This document shows positions 52,080-60,972 of a stretch of 64,000 nt of DNA, piece after piece. Location of the stretch: positions 18,126 to 82,125 of the forward strand of contig CAYORT010000012.1 of NCBI GenBank assembly GCA_964406465.1, in the 5' to 3' direction. The notes under the pieces are model-generated. The model searched no databases, was not told the origin of the DNA, and saw nothing but the letters and a program-made list of their open reading frames with translations. Numbering within the stretch: position 1 is the first letter of the stretch; every line of letters begins with the position of its first letter. Position numbers and translations under genes: made by a program. The stretch is from JAHEZL01 sp964406465 (GTDB lineage Bacteria > Bacteroidota > Bacteroidia > Flavobacteriales_C > GCA-002722245).

Positions 52080-53616
52080 AGATTCGATGGACGACTTTAG
52101 GGTCGATCCTCCGAAAGAGACCAGCAGAAAAATTTTGCTCGGACTATTTTGGTCGAATGTTTTATACAAATACAAGGGGTCAATTACAGCTGGGGTTGCT
52201 GCAGTTGTAGCGGGAGTAGGTTTGTTGGTGTTCAATCAAATGGGAGACGAACAATCTGATAAAAGCAAGGAATTGGCTACAAATGAGGTTGTCAACAAAA
52301 CTGAAGTTGTTCAAATTAATGACACAAGCGAAGTGAAAACGACACATAGCTCTACCAGCAATTCAACAAATGAAGTACCTCAAAAATCTTCAAATAGAGC
52401 TGCAAACGAGCAACAAAATACAGTGAAAAGTGCCAATTTAAATACGAGTAAACTTGAAGATGTTCAAGTAAGCAATTCAAATGCTAACAACATCGCTGCA
52501 AGTTCGGGTGCTAATAAAGGTGATAAAACTGCTGCTTTAGCCACCACTCGTTATAAAACAGGTAAAGTGTCAAAGTCGAATAAAACAAAAATCAAGTCAG
52601 CAAATACAGACAAGGGTTCAATAACCTTAAATACTTCAAACAGCATCAATGATCAAGGTTTTATCGATGCTCCTAAAGATGATAATCATTTAGTAGCGCA
52701 AGAAAATTCGATTGAAAATAAGGCTGGCGATGAAAAGGTAAAAGATGACCAATCTTTGCAAGAGGCTTATTTGAAAAATTACCAAGAAGGAAAGGGGGCT
52801 ACTCTTGATTCTGCAACCGAGACAGCTAATAAAGAAAATACAGATACGCTAGCTCAATCAACAAATAATGGAGATTCATTGGGTATTGATTCAACAAAGA
52901 AACCTTTAGATCCTCTCAAAAAGAAATTACCAGTTACCTTTTTTGTAGGCGCTGGTTTTAGTGCTCAACAAACTTTGCTGCCTAGCGAAAGCAATTATAA
53001 ATTTTCGCCTTTATACCTTGCAGAATTAAATGCCGGAGTGAAATACAAGAGCATGTACTTTTTAAGCGGAATAGGTTATGAAAACCAGGTTTTAACCTTG
53101 GAGAATAGAAATCATACCCAAATTGATAGTGTTACCGTTAAGGTGCCTTACAAATATTTTGATACCATCACCATGAAAGATACTACTGTGTATGTAGAAC
53201 AAAATCAGGCTGTTGAAAAAAATAGCAAGCTGCCTGATGGCCGATCTGTAGACATGAAATATTTATACGTGCCCATACAATTTGCCTATGAGCGCAGCTT
53301 TATCAAGCATCTCATTATGGTAAAGGGCGGAGTGGGAATGCGTTTCTTATACGCCTATTCGCAAACAAATGAAGCTACGGATACTACCGGACTAACAGAG
53401 ATTGTGGCGCCGTTGTTCGAGCCAAAGCGTTTTCAATTGAACTACAATTTACAGTTGAATTATGGATACCATATTTCTCCTAAGTTACTTGTTATGGCAG
53501 GTGTTTCATTCCGTCAGAACTTAAGTGATGAGATGGTGGTTTCCCTATCAAATATTGATCCCCCTTATCACACTATTTCGCTAGGAGGCTCGCTTCAAAT
53601 TCTATATAAATTTTAA
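52045..53616 (+). CDS. Anti-sigma-like protein fused to a C-terminal outer-membrane beta-barrel
   Basis: A 523-residue protein. Residues 1-35 (NNIEELFKDSMDDFRVDPPKE) match the N-terminus of the first anti-sigma-like protein. A membrane helix lies at about 45-64. A polar, Asn/Ser/Thr/Lys-rich, apparently disordered linker spans about 65-290. From about 293 the sequence changes to amphipathic strands (LPVTFFVGAGFSAQQ ... MYFLSGIGYENQ ... LYVPIQFAYERSF ... LLVMAGVSFRQNL ... SLGGSLQILYKF) that look like a PorT-type outer-membrane barrel with an aromatic last residue. The layout suggests one chain reaching from the sigma factor to the outer membrane. Signal relay is inferred. Confidence 0.82.
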   Translation: MSKKNNIEELFKDSMDDFRVDPPKETSRKILLGLFWSNVLYKYKGSITAGVAAVVAGVGLLVFNQMGDEQSDKSKELATNEVVNKTEVVQINDTSEVKTTHSSTSNSTNEVPQKSSNRAANEQQNTVKSANLNTSKLEDVQVSNSNANNIAASSGANKGDKTAALATTRYKTGKVSKSNKTKIKSANTDKGSITLNTSNSINDQGFIDAPKDDNHLVAQENSIENKAGDEKVKDDQSLQEAYLKNYQEGKGATLDSATETANKENTDTLAQSTNNGDSLGIDSTKKPLDPLKKKLPVTFFVGAGFSAQQTLLPSESNYKFSPLYLAELNAGVKYKSMYFLSGIGYENQVLTLENRNHTQIDSVTVKVPYKYFDTITMKDTTVYVEQNQAVEKNSKLPDGRSVDMKYLYVPIQFAYERSFIKHLIMVKGGVGMRFLYAYSQTNEATDTTGLTEIVAPLFEPKRFQLNYNLQLNYGYHISPKLLVMAGVSFRQNLSDEMVVSLSNIDPPYHTISLGGSLQILYKF

Positions 53617-53664
53617 ACCTAATTTTAGTTAGCATTTATTTCGGTTTTTGTAGTCAATTATTTA

Positions 53665-53672
53665 TATATTTG
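53665..53672 (+). promoter_or_regulatory. Promoter -7 box upstream of icd
   Basis: TATATTTG is a perfect TAnnTTTG box, 80 nt before the ATG. The -33 element is unclear (TTTTTG ends 14 bases upstream, too close). Confidence 0.5.
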
Positions 53673-53752
53673 CTTCCCTTTTTTAAAACGCTTAGGCGCT
53701 TGTAAGAAGGCTACTTATAGTAATTGAATACAGTCTTTTAAAAACTGAAAAA

Positions 53753-55975
53753 ATGGCAAAATCTAAAATTCTTTACACCATTACCGATGAGGCACCAATG
53801 TTGGCTACCTTTTCATTTCTACCAATTGTAAAAGCTTTTACCGCTCCGGCTGGTGTAGAAGTAGAGACAAGAGATATTTCTCTGGCGGCTAGAATTATTT
53901 CGAATTTATCAGAATTTTTAAAAGACGACCAAAAGGTTAGCGATGATTTAGCCGAATTGGGTGCTTTAGCAACCAAACCAGAGGCTAACATTATCAAATT
54001 GCCTAATATTTCTGCTTCTGTCCCTCAATTGAAAGCAGCAATCAAAGAATTACAAGACAAAGGTTATGCTCTTCCTGATTATGTAGAGAACCCTCAAACA
54101 GATGCAGAGAAAGAGATTAAAGCGAAATATGCTAAGGTTTTGGGTTCTGCCGTAAACCCTGTGTTGCGCGAAGGTAACTCAGATCGTAGAGCGCCTAAAG
54201 CTGTAAAGAATTATGCACGTAAAAATCCGCATTCTATGGGGGCTTGGACTGCCGATTCTAAATCGCATGTAGCAAGTATGACCGCAGGTGATTTCTACGG
54301 AAGTGAGAAATCGGTTACCGTTAAAGAGGCTACCGATGTTAAAATCGAATTTGTTGCTGAAGACGGCACTTCAACGGTGTTGAAAGCAAGCACGCCTTTG
54401 AAAGCTGGTGAAATTATCGATACGGCTGTAATGAGCCTTTCTGCTTTGAAAGCATTCATCGCTAAAGAAATTGAAGATGCTAAAGCTAAAAATGTATTGT
54501 TCTCAGTGCATTTGAAAGCTACAATGATGAAGGTTTCCGATCCTATTATGTTCGGTGCTATCGTTGATGTTTACTACAAAGAAGTTTTTGAAAAATATGC
54601 TGCCTTGTTCGCCGAACTTGGCGTGAACACTAAAAATGGTTTAGGTGATGTTTATGCTAAAATTGCTGGGCACCCTCAACAAGCTGAAGTAGAGGCTGCT
54701 ATTCAAGCGGTTTATGCTAAAAGTGCTGCTGTAGCAATGGTGAATTCTGATAAAGGAATCACCAACTTACACGTTCCTTCAGATGTTATCGTTGATGCTT
54801 CTATGCCGGCAATGATTCGTACTTCGGGCCAAATGTGGAATGCTGCAGGAAAATCTCAAGATACAAAAGCTGTAATTCCTGATAGATGTTATGCTGGTGT
54901 TTACCAAGCTACCATCGATTTCTGTAAAAAGAATGGTGCTTTGAATCCGGTAACTATGGGGTCTGTGCCTAACGTTGGTTTAATGGCACAAGCTGCTGAA
55001 GAATACGGTTCTCACAACAAAACTTTCCAAATGACTGGCAAAGGTGTGGTTAAAGTAAGCGATGCTTCTGGTGTTTTAATGGAACAAGCGGTAGAGAAAG
55101 GCGATATCTTCAGAATGTGTCAAACTAAAGATGCTCCTATTCAAGACTGGGTTAAATTGGCTGTAAATAGAGCTAGATTGAGCGCTACTCCTGCTATCTT
55201 CTGGTTAGATCCACAAAGAGCGCACGATGTGCAATTGATTGCAAAAGTGAATGCTTACCTTAAAAATCACGATACCAGCGGCTTAGATATTAAAATCATG
55301 TCTCCGGTAGAAGCTACTCAAGCAACGCTTGAAAGAATCGTGAAAGGTTTAGATACTATCTCGGTAACTGGTAACGTGTTGCGCGACTATTTAACCGACT
55401 TATTCCCAATTTTAGAAGTGGGTACTTCGGCTAAAATGTTGTCTATCGTTCCTTTGATGAATGGTGGCGGATTGTTCGAAACTGGTGCTGGTGGTTCTGC
55501 TCCTAAACACGTTCAACAATTCTTAGAAGAAGGTTATTTGCGTTGGGATTCACTTGGTGAGTTCTTAGCTTTAGCTGTTTCTTTAGAGCACTTGAGTCAA
55601 ACTTTCAACAATCCAAAAGCGATGGTGTTGGCAGAAACTTTAGATGCTGCTACTGGTAAATTCTTAGAAGAAGATAAATCACCGGCGCGTAAAGTGGGAC
55701 AAATCGATAATCGTGGTTCTCATTTCTACTTGGCTCTTTACTGGGCTCAAGCTTTGGCTGAACAAAATAAAGATGCTGAATTGAAAGCTATCTTTACCAA
55801 TATTGCTAAAGAACTGACTGAAAATGAAGCGAAGATTTCAGCTGAGTTAGTTGCTGCTCAAGGTAAAGTACAAAATATAGAAGGTTACTATAAACCAAAC
55901 ATCGAATTGCTTTCTAAAGCAATGAGACCAAGTGCTACTTTAAACAATGCGTTAAAGACTTTGGAATTGGTTTAA
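53753..55975 (+). CDS. icd: NADP-dependent isocitrate dehydrogenase, monomeric type
   Basis: A 740-residue TCA-cycle enzyme of the monomeric IDH (IDH-II) family, oxidising isocitrate to 2-oxoglutarate with NADP+. Length and sequence are typical: KILYTITDEAPMLATFSFLPI at the start, LREGNSDRRAPKAVKNYARKNPHSMG (substrate-binding Ser/Asn/Arg cluster), FSVHLKATMMKVSDPIMFGA and GDIFRMCQTKDAPIQDWVKLAV. LNGGGLFETGAGGSAPKHVQQ has the NADP-binding loop. It is monocistronic with its own promoter box and strong terminator. Confidence 0.97.
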   Translation: MAKSKILYTITDEAPMLATFSFLPIVKAFTAPAGVEVETRDISLAARIISNLSEFLKDDQKVSDDLAELGALATKPEANIIKLPNISASVPQLKAAIKELQDKGYALPDYVENPQTDAEKEIKAKYAKVLGSAVNPVLREGNSDRRAPKAVKNYARKNPHSMGAWTADSKSHVASMTAGDFYGSEKSVTVKEATDVKIEFVAEDGTSTVLKASTPLKAGEIIDTAVMSLSALKAFIAKEIEDAKAKNVLFSVHLKATMMKVSDPIMFGAIVDVYYKEVFEKYAALFAELGVNTKNGLGDVYAKIAGHPQQAEVEAAIQAVYAKSAAVAMVNSDKGITNLHVPSDVIVDASMPAMIRTSGQMWNAAGKSQDTKAVIPDRCYAGVYQATIDFCKKNGALNPVTMGSVPNVGLMAQAAEEYGSHNKTFQMTGKGVVKVSDASGVLMEQAVEKGDIFRMCQTKDAPIQDWVKLAVNRARLSATPAIFWLDPQRAHDVQLIAKVNAYLKNHDTSGLDIKIMSPVEATQATLERIVKGLDTISVTGNVLRDYLTDLFPILEVGTSAKMLSIVPLMNGGGLFETGAGGSAPKHVQQFLEEGYLRWDSLGEFLALAVSLEHLSQTFNNPKAMVLAETLDAATGKFLEEDKSPARKVGQIDNRGSHFYLALYWAQALAEQNKDAELKAIFTNIAKELTENEAKISAELVAAQGKVQNIEGYYKPNIELLSKAMRPSATLNNALKTLELV

Positions 55976-55993
55976 TTAGATCTTAAACTTCTT

Positions 55994-56025
55994 AAAAGGC
56001 ATTCGTTGTAGAACGAATGCCTTTT
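55994..56025 (+). terminator. Intrinsic terminator of icd
   Basis: A 14-bp perfect stem (55994-56007 / 56012-56025) with a gtag loop and a T-run, 18 bp after the stop. Confidence 0.95.
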
Positions 56026-56066
56026 TTTATTTTATCGATTTTGCTAGAAATCGCATAATTTATTTT

Positions 56067-56094
56067 TTGTCCTTTCTCTTTCATTTCCTATCTT
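56067..56094 (+). promoter_or_regulatory. Probable promoter of the chitinase gene
   Basis: TTG (56067-56069), a 19-base spacer and TATCTTAC (56089-56096 region) resemble the Bacteroidota promoter. The leader would be about 37 nt. Confidence 0.4.
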
Positions 56095-56133
56095 ACAGCA
56101 ACTACAAACAACTACGAAAATAAATTATTTGAT

Positions 56134-57438
56134 ATGAAAAGAATTTTACTCGCCGTTTCTGTTTTTTTAGTGTCCACTGCAACAACTGTAGCACAATTAC
56201 CATGTAATGTTTTGGTGGGCTATTGGCAGAACTCATGGGGTACTGCAATTAGAATCAAGGATGTAAATCCCAACTACAATGTTATTTGTTTAGCCTTCCT
56301 CGAAGCCGACAAAAATTTAACTCCAACCGACAATTCGGTGAACGATTTAGAGTTTACTGTTTCGAATGTGGCACAGGTGAAATCAGATATTGCCCTTGTT
56401 AGAAACAATGGGAAAAAAGTATTGATTAGTATCGGTGGCGCCTATGGCTCCTTTAAATTAAATAGTGTAAATGATAAAAATACATTTGTTTCTAAAGTAA
56501 AAACATTCATAACTGATTATGGTGTTGATGGAATCGACTTAGATTTAGAACAGAGTACTTATGTAACTCAGGCTGGCACAATTTCTAGTCCATCAGCACA
56601 TATATCATATGTTATTCAAGGGATTCAGGAGTTACTTTCTTGGTATCAAACTACCTACAGTAGAAAAATGATTTTAACTATGGCGCCAGAGGTGGCCTAT
56701 ACCGTTGGAGGTTTGTCTAATTACATGTCTAGTACCTACGGCGCTGCATATTTGGCCATCATTCAAGCTTTACGCAATGATATCGATTTAGTAATGGTTC
56801 AGTTGTATAACGCTTCTGGTGGGAGCTACGGACTAAACAATACTATATATTATGAAGGTACTGCCGATTTCATCGTGAGTCAAACAGAAGCGATGATCAA
56901 AGGCTTCACTTGCAAAAATTCTAAAGGTGTTTACTCTGGATTACGTGCCAATCAAATAGCCGTTGCTTTGCCTGCAACTCCTGGTTCTAGTGGGTATTGT
57001 TCTCCGGCGGTAGTTAAGTCGGCAGTAGATTATTTACGTGGAACAGGATCTAAACCTGGTTCATATACTTTAACTAAAGTAGGAGGATACCCAGGCTTAA
57101 GAGGGTTGATGACATGGTCGATCAACGAAGATTACGACAATTCAAATGCTTTTGCTTCCAACTATGCTACCATCTTCACTTCTTGTTTGTCTACAGATGT
57201 TGAGAATATTGAAGCTGCTGCCGCTTTTCAAATCTACCCAAATCCTAGTGAAGGTTCATTTTATATCCAAGGTGATGAGTTGAACGGAAAATTAGTTTCT
57301 GTGTACAATTCATTGGGTGAACTAGTGGTTCAACGAAGTATCACAGATAATAATACTTTGGTTGATATTTCGGCGCTTTCTACAGGTATGTATTTGGTTA
57401 ATGTTGAAGGTAGAGTAGAGAAGTTGATGGTGAAATAA
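56134..57438 (+). CDS. Secreted GH18 chitinase with T9SS type A signal
   Basis: A 434-residue exported glycoside hydrolase. A signal peptide (1-21, TTVAQ) precedes the GH18 barrel (about 24-355). The catalytic motif DGIDLDLE is at 132-139 with E139 as proton donor. Other strands are VLVGYWQNSWG, VLISIGGAYGS, LTMAPEV, VMVQLYN and GLMTWSIN. A T9SS type A sorting domain fills about 370-434 (FQIYPNPSEGSFYI...VYNSLGELV...LSTGMYLVNVEG...KLMVK). The active site is complete, so it should cleave chitin or related beta-1,4-GlcNAc chains outside the cell. Confidence 0.94.
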   Translation: MKRILLAVSVFLVSTATTVAQLPCNVLVGYWQNSWGTAIRIKDVNPNYNVICLAFLEADKNLTPTDNSVNDLEFTVSNVAQVKSDIALVRNNGKKVLISIGGAYGSFKLNSVNDKNTFVSKVKTFITDYGVDGIDLDLEQSTYVTQAGTISSPSAHISYVIQGIQELLSWYQTTYSRKMILTMAPEVAYTVGGLSNYMSSTYGAAYLAIIQALRNDIDLVMVQLYNASGGSYGLNNTIYYEGTADFIVSQTEAMIKGFTCKNSKGVYSGLRANQIAVALPATPGSSGYCSPAVVKSAVDYLRGTGSKPGSYTLTKVGGYPGLRGLMTWSINEDYDNSNAFASNYATIFTSCLSTDVENIEAAAAFQIYPNPSEGSFYIQGDELNGKLVSVYNSLGELVVQRSITDNNTLVDISALSTGMYLVNVEGRVEKLMVK

Positions 57439-57460
57439 AACATAAAAGAATATGCTAAAG

Positions 57461-57488
57461 ATGACTTAGGGTGAAAACCTTGAGTCAT
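57461..57488 (+). terminator. Terminator of the chitinase gene
   Basis: atgact (57461-57466) / agtcat (57483-57488) extended inward by wobble and gg/cc pairs (loop tgaaaa), followed by tttttattt. Confidence 0.75.
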
Positions 57489-57534
57489 TTTTATTTGTTT
57501 TAAATTTGGTACTCATTCTTAATATTTGATTTAA

Positions 57535-57762
57535 ATGAAAATTAACGCCTTGTTATTTTTATCTGTAGTTTTTTTATTTTCTTGTGATAAGCAGGTTTGT
57601 TATGATTGTGAATGCTTAAAGAATGGAAACAAAATAGCTGAAGGTCCAAAGGAATGTGGTTCAAGTGATCAAGATGTTCAACAAAAAGTTGATGCGCAAG
57701 CGAGTACATTTGCCTGCGATACATCTGGAGGTACATTAAGATGCAATTCAGATTACAAGTAA
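57535..57762 (+). CDS. Small Cys-rich lipoprotein
   Basis: A 75-residue protein with a lipoprotein signal (FLFSC, Cys at 17). The mature 58 residues carry six more cysteines (CYDCEC, KEC, FAC, LRC) that could form disulfides. No family is recognised. It is short, but the signal, the codon use and the tight fit before the convergent AddB-like gene (22-bp gap) support it as real. Confidence 0.7.
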   Translation: MKINALLFLSVVFLFSCDKQVCYDCECLKNGNKIAEGPKECGSSDQDVQQKVDAQASTFACDTSGGTLRCNSDYK

Positions 57763-57784
57763 TTGAATTTGGTTTAGCGAAAGA

Positions 57785-60550
57785 TCAACAATACTCACAA
57801 TACTTAGCATCTTCTCTGTGAACATATTCAATTTCGTCGGAGAATAATCTCTCGAAAATCAAAATCAATTGTTTTTTAAAGGCAAGGCAGGTTTCGCGAT
57901 CTGCCTTTTCTTTTTTCTCTATGTTAAGTTCAAAAAGTCCGTTACTTAAAGCTCTAAATGACAATAAGCCTGGCGAAATCGCATTTACTTCCTTGTTGTT
58001 TTCTAAATACAATAAGCTATACCACAACAATTGAAGTAATTTACTTTTCTTTCCATTGCCTATATTTTCAAGTTTACTAATGGTTAAGTCATCGTCGTTC
58101 ACCTTTCCTGTTTTGTAATCTACCAATCGAATGTCATTACCTATCTTATCAATTCTGTCGGCGATTCCACTCAACTTTATTTTTAATGGTTCACCACCCA
58201 CTTTAATTTCAATTTCCCCCTCCATTTTGTACTCTAATTTTAAAATGGTGAGCGATTGATTGCGAGCGTCTAATTCTTTTAAAGAGCTTATTTCGTTACT
58301 TAAAAATTGTTTGATAACATCACTTGCCACATTGTAGGTGAGATGGTTTTTACCCACTTGCAATTCATTGATCTCTTGCGCTTGAAATGCTTTTTCTAAC
58401 AATGAATCTACCTGTGGTAGCATGGCTTCAACATGCTGCACCTTTAAGACCTTACCTACGTGGGCCTGATATAAATTTTCAAGTACACTGTGAATGGCTG
58501 TGCCTAAGCTGCTTGCTTGAATGTCTTCTTCCACTTCATCCATTTCGCCTAATCCCAAAATATATCGATAATAAAAATCAGATGGACATTCTAAGAATTT
58601 ATTGAGTGCCGAAGGCGAAAATCCTTTGGCTGCTCTAGCTTTTAATCGGGCGATGATGTCGGGACTATTGCGCAATACCTGACTATTAATTTTGATTTCG
58701 CTATTGGGAAGTGAGGCATATGTGGACGAGAAATGTACATTTTTGTTGAGTGGAGCGTACTCCATTTCTAACTGACTCAAGAATCTACTTTTCTCATTTT
58801 GAGCCCCCATGTTGTCGCTGGCCGACGTGTACAAAAAGTATACGTTTTTGGCTCTTTGTATCAATCGGTAGAAGTGATATGCGTAAATAGCATCGTTTTC
58901 TTGATAAGTGTGTAAACCAAATTCTTTTTTGATATCGTGCGGTATAAACGATTGCTGATGTTTGTCTTTTGGTATCACACCTTCATTCATCGACAGCAAA
59001 ATAATATTCTCAAAATCGAGGGCTCTACTTTCTAACATCCCCATTATCTGTAAGCCTTGCAGCGGTTCTCCATAGAAAGAAAGTTTTTCTTGTCGAATAA
59101 GTTTAATGAATACTTTCTTAAGTGCTTTCAGTTGTTCGAGCTCTTGAAGTGCATATTTCTTTTGAAGGTTGTTGAGCTTTTGCAAGAAGGTATAAAAAGC
59201 AAAAAGGTATTCGTTTTCTAAACTTGAGGTGTCGCTGTATTTGTCTTTTAAAAGCAGCACGAGTCGCAACATATTTTGCAACAAGCTTGAGCCATTCTTA
59301 TTGTCTCCATCTACAACAAATCGTAGGTCTTCTCCTAAGATGCTCAAACATTTTTCGGCAGTGATATAAACGCGATTGTTCTTGGTGATATAGTTATTTA
59401 GTTCAATCGTTTTTTTATTGTCGCCCAACAAAAATTGAATCTTTTCATGTGCCAGAAAAAGCAAGATGTCTTTGTGGTAAAACAAGTAATCTTTCGATGA
59501 TTTTTTAGCTGTTTCATGCATTACAAACATCTGCAAAAGCATGGGGTACAAATCAATTTGTTTGATTGGTAATCCCATGGTGATGTTGGCTGCCTTGGTT
59601 TCGTTGGGCAGTTGATTCAAGAGAGGAATCAATAAATTTTCGTCTCCTAATATTACCGCCGAGTTAGGCGAGTTGGCGGGCATTTTGGTTTGAATCAACT
59701 CTGCAGCAACATGGGCTTGTAGAACGTTTTGAGGACAACCAATTAGATGTATGTTTTTGTTTTCTTTAGAGAGTAAATCTTCCTTAAATGTAAATTCAGT
59801 GCTCCAAGTGTTGAGGTATTTTCTAAGGAAAAATCCGGCTTCCTGATTTCTGTTGTGCAAATAATATTCATCGCTGTCCCACAGAATTTCTGCCCATCCC
59901 GACTTGATACTTTTTTGAATGATTTTCTCCTCCGATGGCGTTAAGGCATTGAGTCCGGCAAAAATCACTTTACTCCATTTCGTGTTTTCAAAATCATTGA
60001 ATTCACTAGCTTTTCTATAAGCTTGTCCGCTACTCACCAAATTTTCTTTAGCCAAAGAATCATTCAATGATGCATAATATTTCTTTAGGTTTTGCCAGAA
60101 GCGCAAATACTCTTTTTGAAAATCGCTGATAGGCTGCCCATCAACATTCCACACTTCCAATGCCCTAGTTTCATTGATGTACGAAAAGAATTTATCGGCA
60201 TTCACCAAGTGTCGATCAACAGCGTCGAAATCGGCAAGCAGAGCAGGTGCCCAATTTAAAAATTCGTTGAAATCATCTCTGTCTTCAGCCGCAGTGCAAT
60301 CAACATAAACTTTGTAGAAATGCAAGGTAAGTTCAAATGAGGAAATAGATTTGCTGTTGCTTAGCTCACTCATGAAATCATCCATGGAGATGATATTTGG
60401 GGCCCATATGGTTTTATTAAAAACCTTGGCAATTTCTTTTTTTAGAAATAAACCGGCACGTTTGGTGGGCAATACCACGCATATCTTTTCGGTTGATTGC
60501 GGGTAATACTGAAATATATGTTGCGCTACGCGATTTAAAAAAGAAATCAT
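57785..60550 (-). CDS. AddB-like PD-(D/E)XK nuclease/helicase-fold protein
   Basis: A 921-residue DNA repair protein of the AddB/RecB-nuclease type. The N-terminal half has a degenerate helicase fold (ICVVLPTKRAGLFLKKEIA, and later IILLSMNEGVIPKDKHQ, typical of AddB). The nuclease domain begins at about 643 (FSPSALNKFLECPSDFYYRYILGL). It has the catalytic GIADRID (about 795) and VDYKTG (about 810). The Fe-S type cysteines are the one in LECPS and the final CEYC, only three, so the fourth ligand expected in AddB is not apparent. The AddA partner is not in the window. Confidence 0.88.
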   Translation of the reverse strand: MISFLNRVAQHIFQYYPQSTEKICVVLPTKRAGLFLKKEIAKVFNKTIWAPNIISMDDFMSELSNSKSISSFELTLHFYKVYVDCTAAEDRDDFNEFLNWAPALLADFDAVDRHLVNADKFFSYINETRALEVWNVDGQPISDFQKEYLRFWQNLKKYYASLNDSLAKENLVSSGQAYRKASEFNDFENTKWSKVIFAGLNALTPSEEKIIQKSIKSGWAEILWDSDEYYLHNRNQEAGFFLRKYLNTWSTEFTFKEDLLSKENKNIHLIGCPQNVLQAHVAAELIQTKMPANSPNSAVILGDENLLIPLLNQLPNETKAANITMGLPIKQIDLYPMLLQMFVMHETAKKSSKDYLFYHKDILLFLAHEKIQFLLGDNKKTIELNNYITKNNRVYITAEKCLSILGEDLRFVVDGDNKNGSSLLQNMLRLVLLLKDKYSDTSSLENEYLFAFYTFLQKLNNLQKKYALQELEQLKALKKVFIKLIRQEKLSFYGEPLQGLQIMGMLESRALDFENIILLSMNEGVIPKDKHQQSFIPHDIKKEFGLHTYQENDAIYAYHFYRLIQRAKNVYFLYTSASDNMGAQNEKSRFLSQLEMEYAPLNKNVHFSSTYASLPNSEIKINSQVLRNSPDIIARLKARAAKGFSPSALNKFLECPSDFYYRYILGLGEMDEVEEDIQASSLGTAIHSVLENLYQAHVGKVLKVQHVEAMLPQVDSLLEKAFQAQEINELQVGKNHLTYNVASDVIKQFLSNEISSLKELDARNQSLTILKLEYKMEGEIEIKVGGEPLKIKLSGIADRIDKIGNDIRLVDYKTGKVNDDDLTISKLENIGNGKKSKLLQLLWYSLLYLENNKEVNAISPGLLSFRALSNGLFELNIEKKEKADRETCLAFKKQLILIFERLFSDEIEYVHREDAKYCEYC

Positions 60551-60588
60551 TATTTTAGAAAAATAAACCTCAACTAAAGTATAAAATT

Positions 60589-60969
60589 ATGATGAAGCAT
60601 TCTGTAAAATTATTGCTGGCTGGTGCAGTGTTCATAAGTTCTTGCTGCACAGGAGAAGGAGGAGGTAGTTCTGTTGTGAGCGGCACTGTTTATCATCACA
60701 GCGAAGAAATAGGATACTCAAAAGTATATGTAAAGTATGATGCGAAAGAATTGCCTTCTACCGATGTTTCTGTTTACAATCAATCGGTAACTGCCGATGA
60801 AAACGGCCATTATTCCCTAAAAGGTTTGAAGTGTGGTGATTATTATCTCTATGCAGTAGGAGTTGACCCCGATGCTGTAGCACCAGATACTATTGTTAAA
60901 GGAGGAACGCCTATTACGATTTCAAAAGATGGTACGAATAAAGAAGTGGATGTTTATGTAACTGAGTAA
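60589..60969 (+). CDS. Small lipoprotein with CarboxypepD-like beta-sandwich
   Basis: A 126-residue lipoprotein (a double Cys at ISSCC, about 19-20, in front of TGEGGG). The mature part is a transthyretin-like beta-sandwich with VVSGTVYHHSEEIGYSKVYVKYD and DENGHYSLKGLKCGDYYLYAVG. It is related to the protein at 46980-47402. A GEGG spacer follows the lipid Cys in both. It is divergent from the AddB-like gene (38-bp gap) and its stop lies 3 bp from the convergent SirB1-like gene. Confidence 0.8.
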   Translation: MMKHSVKLLLAGAVFISSCCTGEGGGSSVVSGTVYHHSEEIGYSKVYVKYDAKELPSTDVSVYNQSVTADENGHYSLKGLKCGDYYLYAVGVDPDAVAPDTIVKGGTPITISKDGTNKEVDVYVTE

Positions 60970-60972
60970 GTA

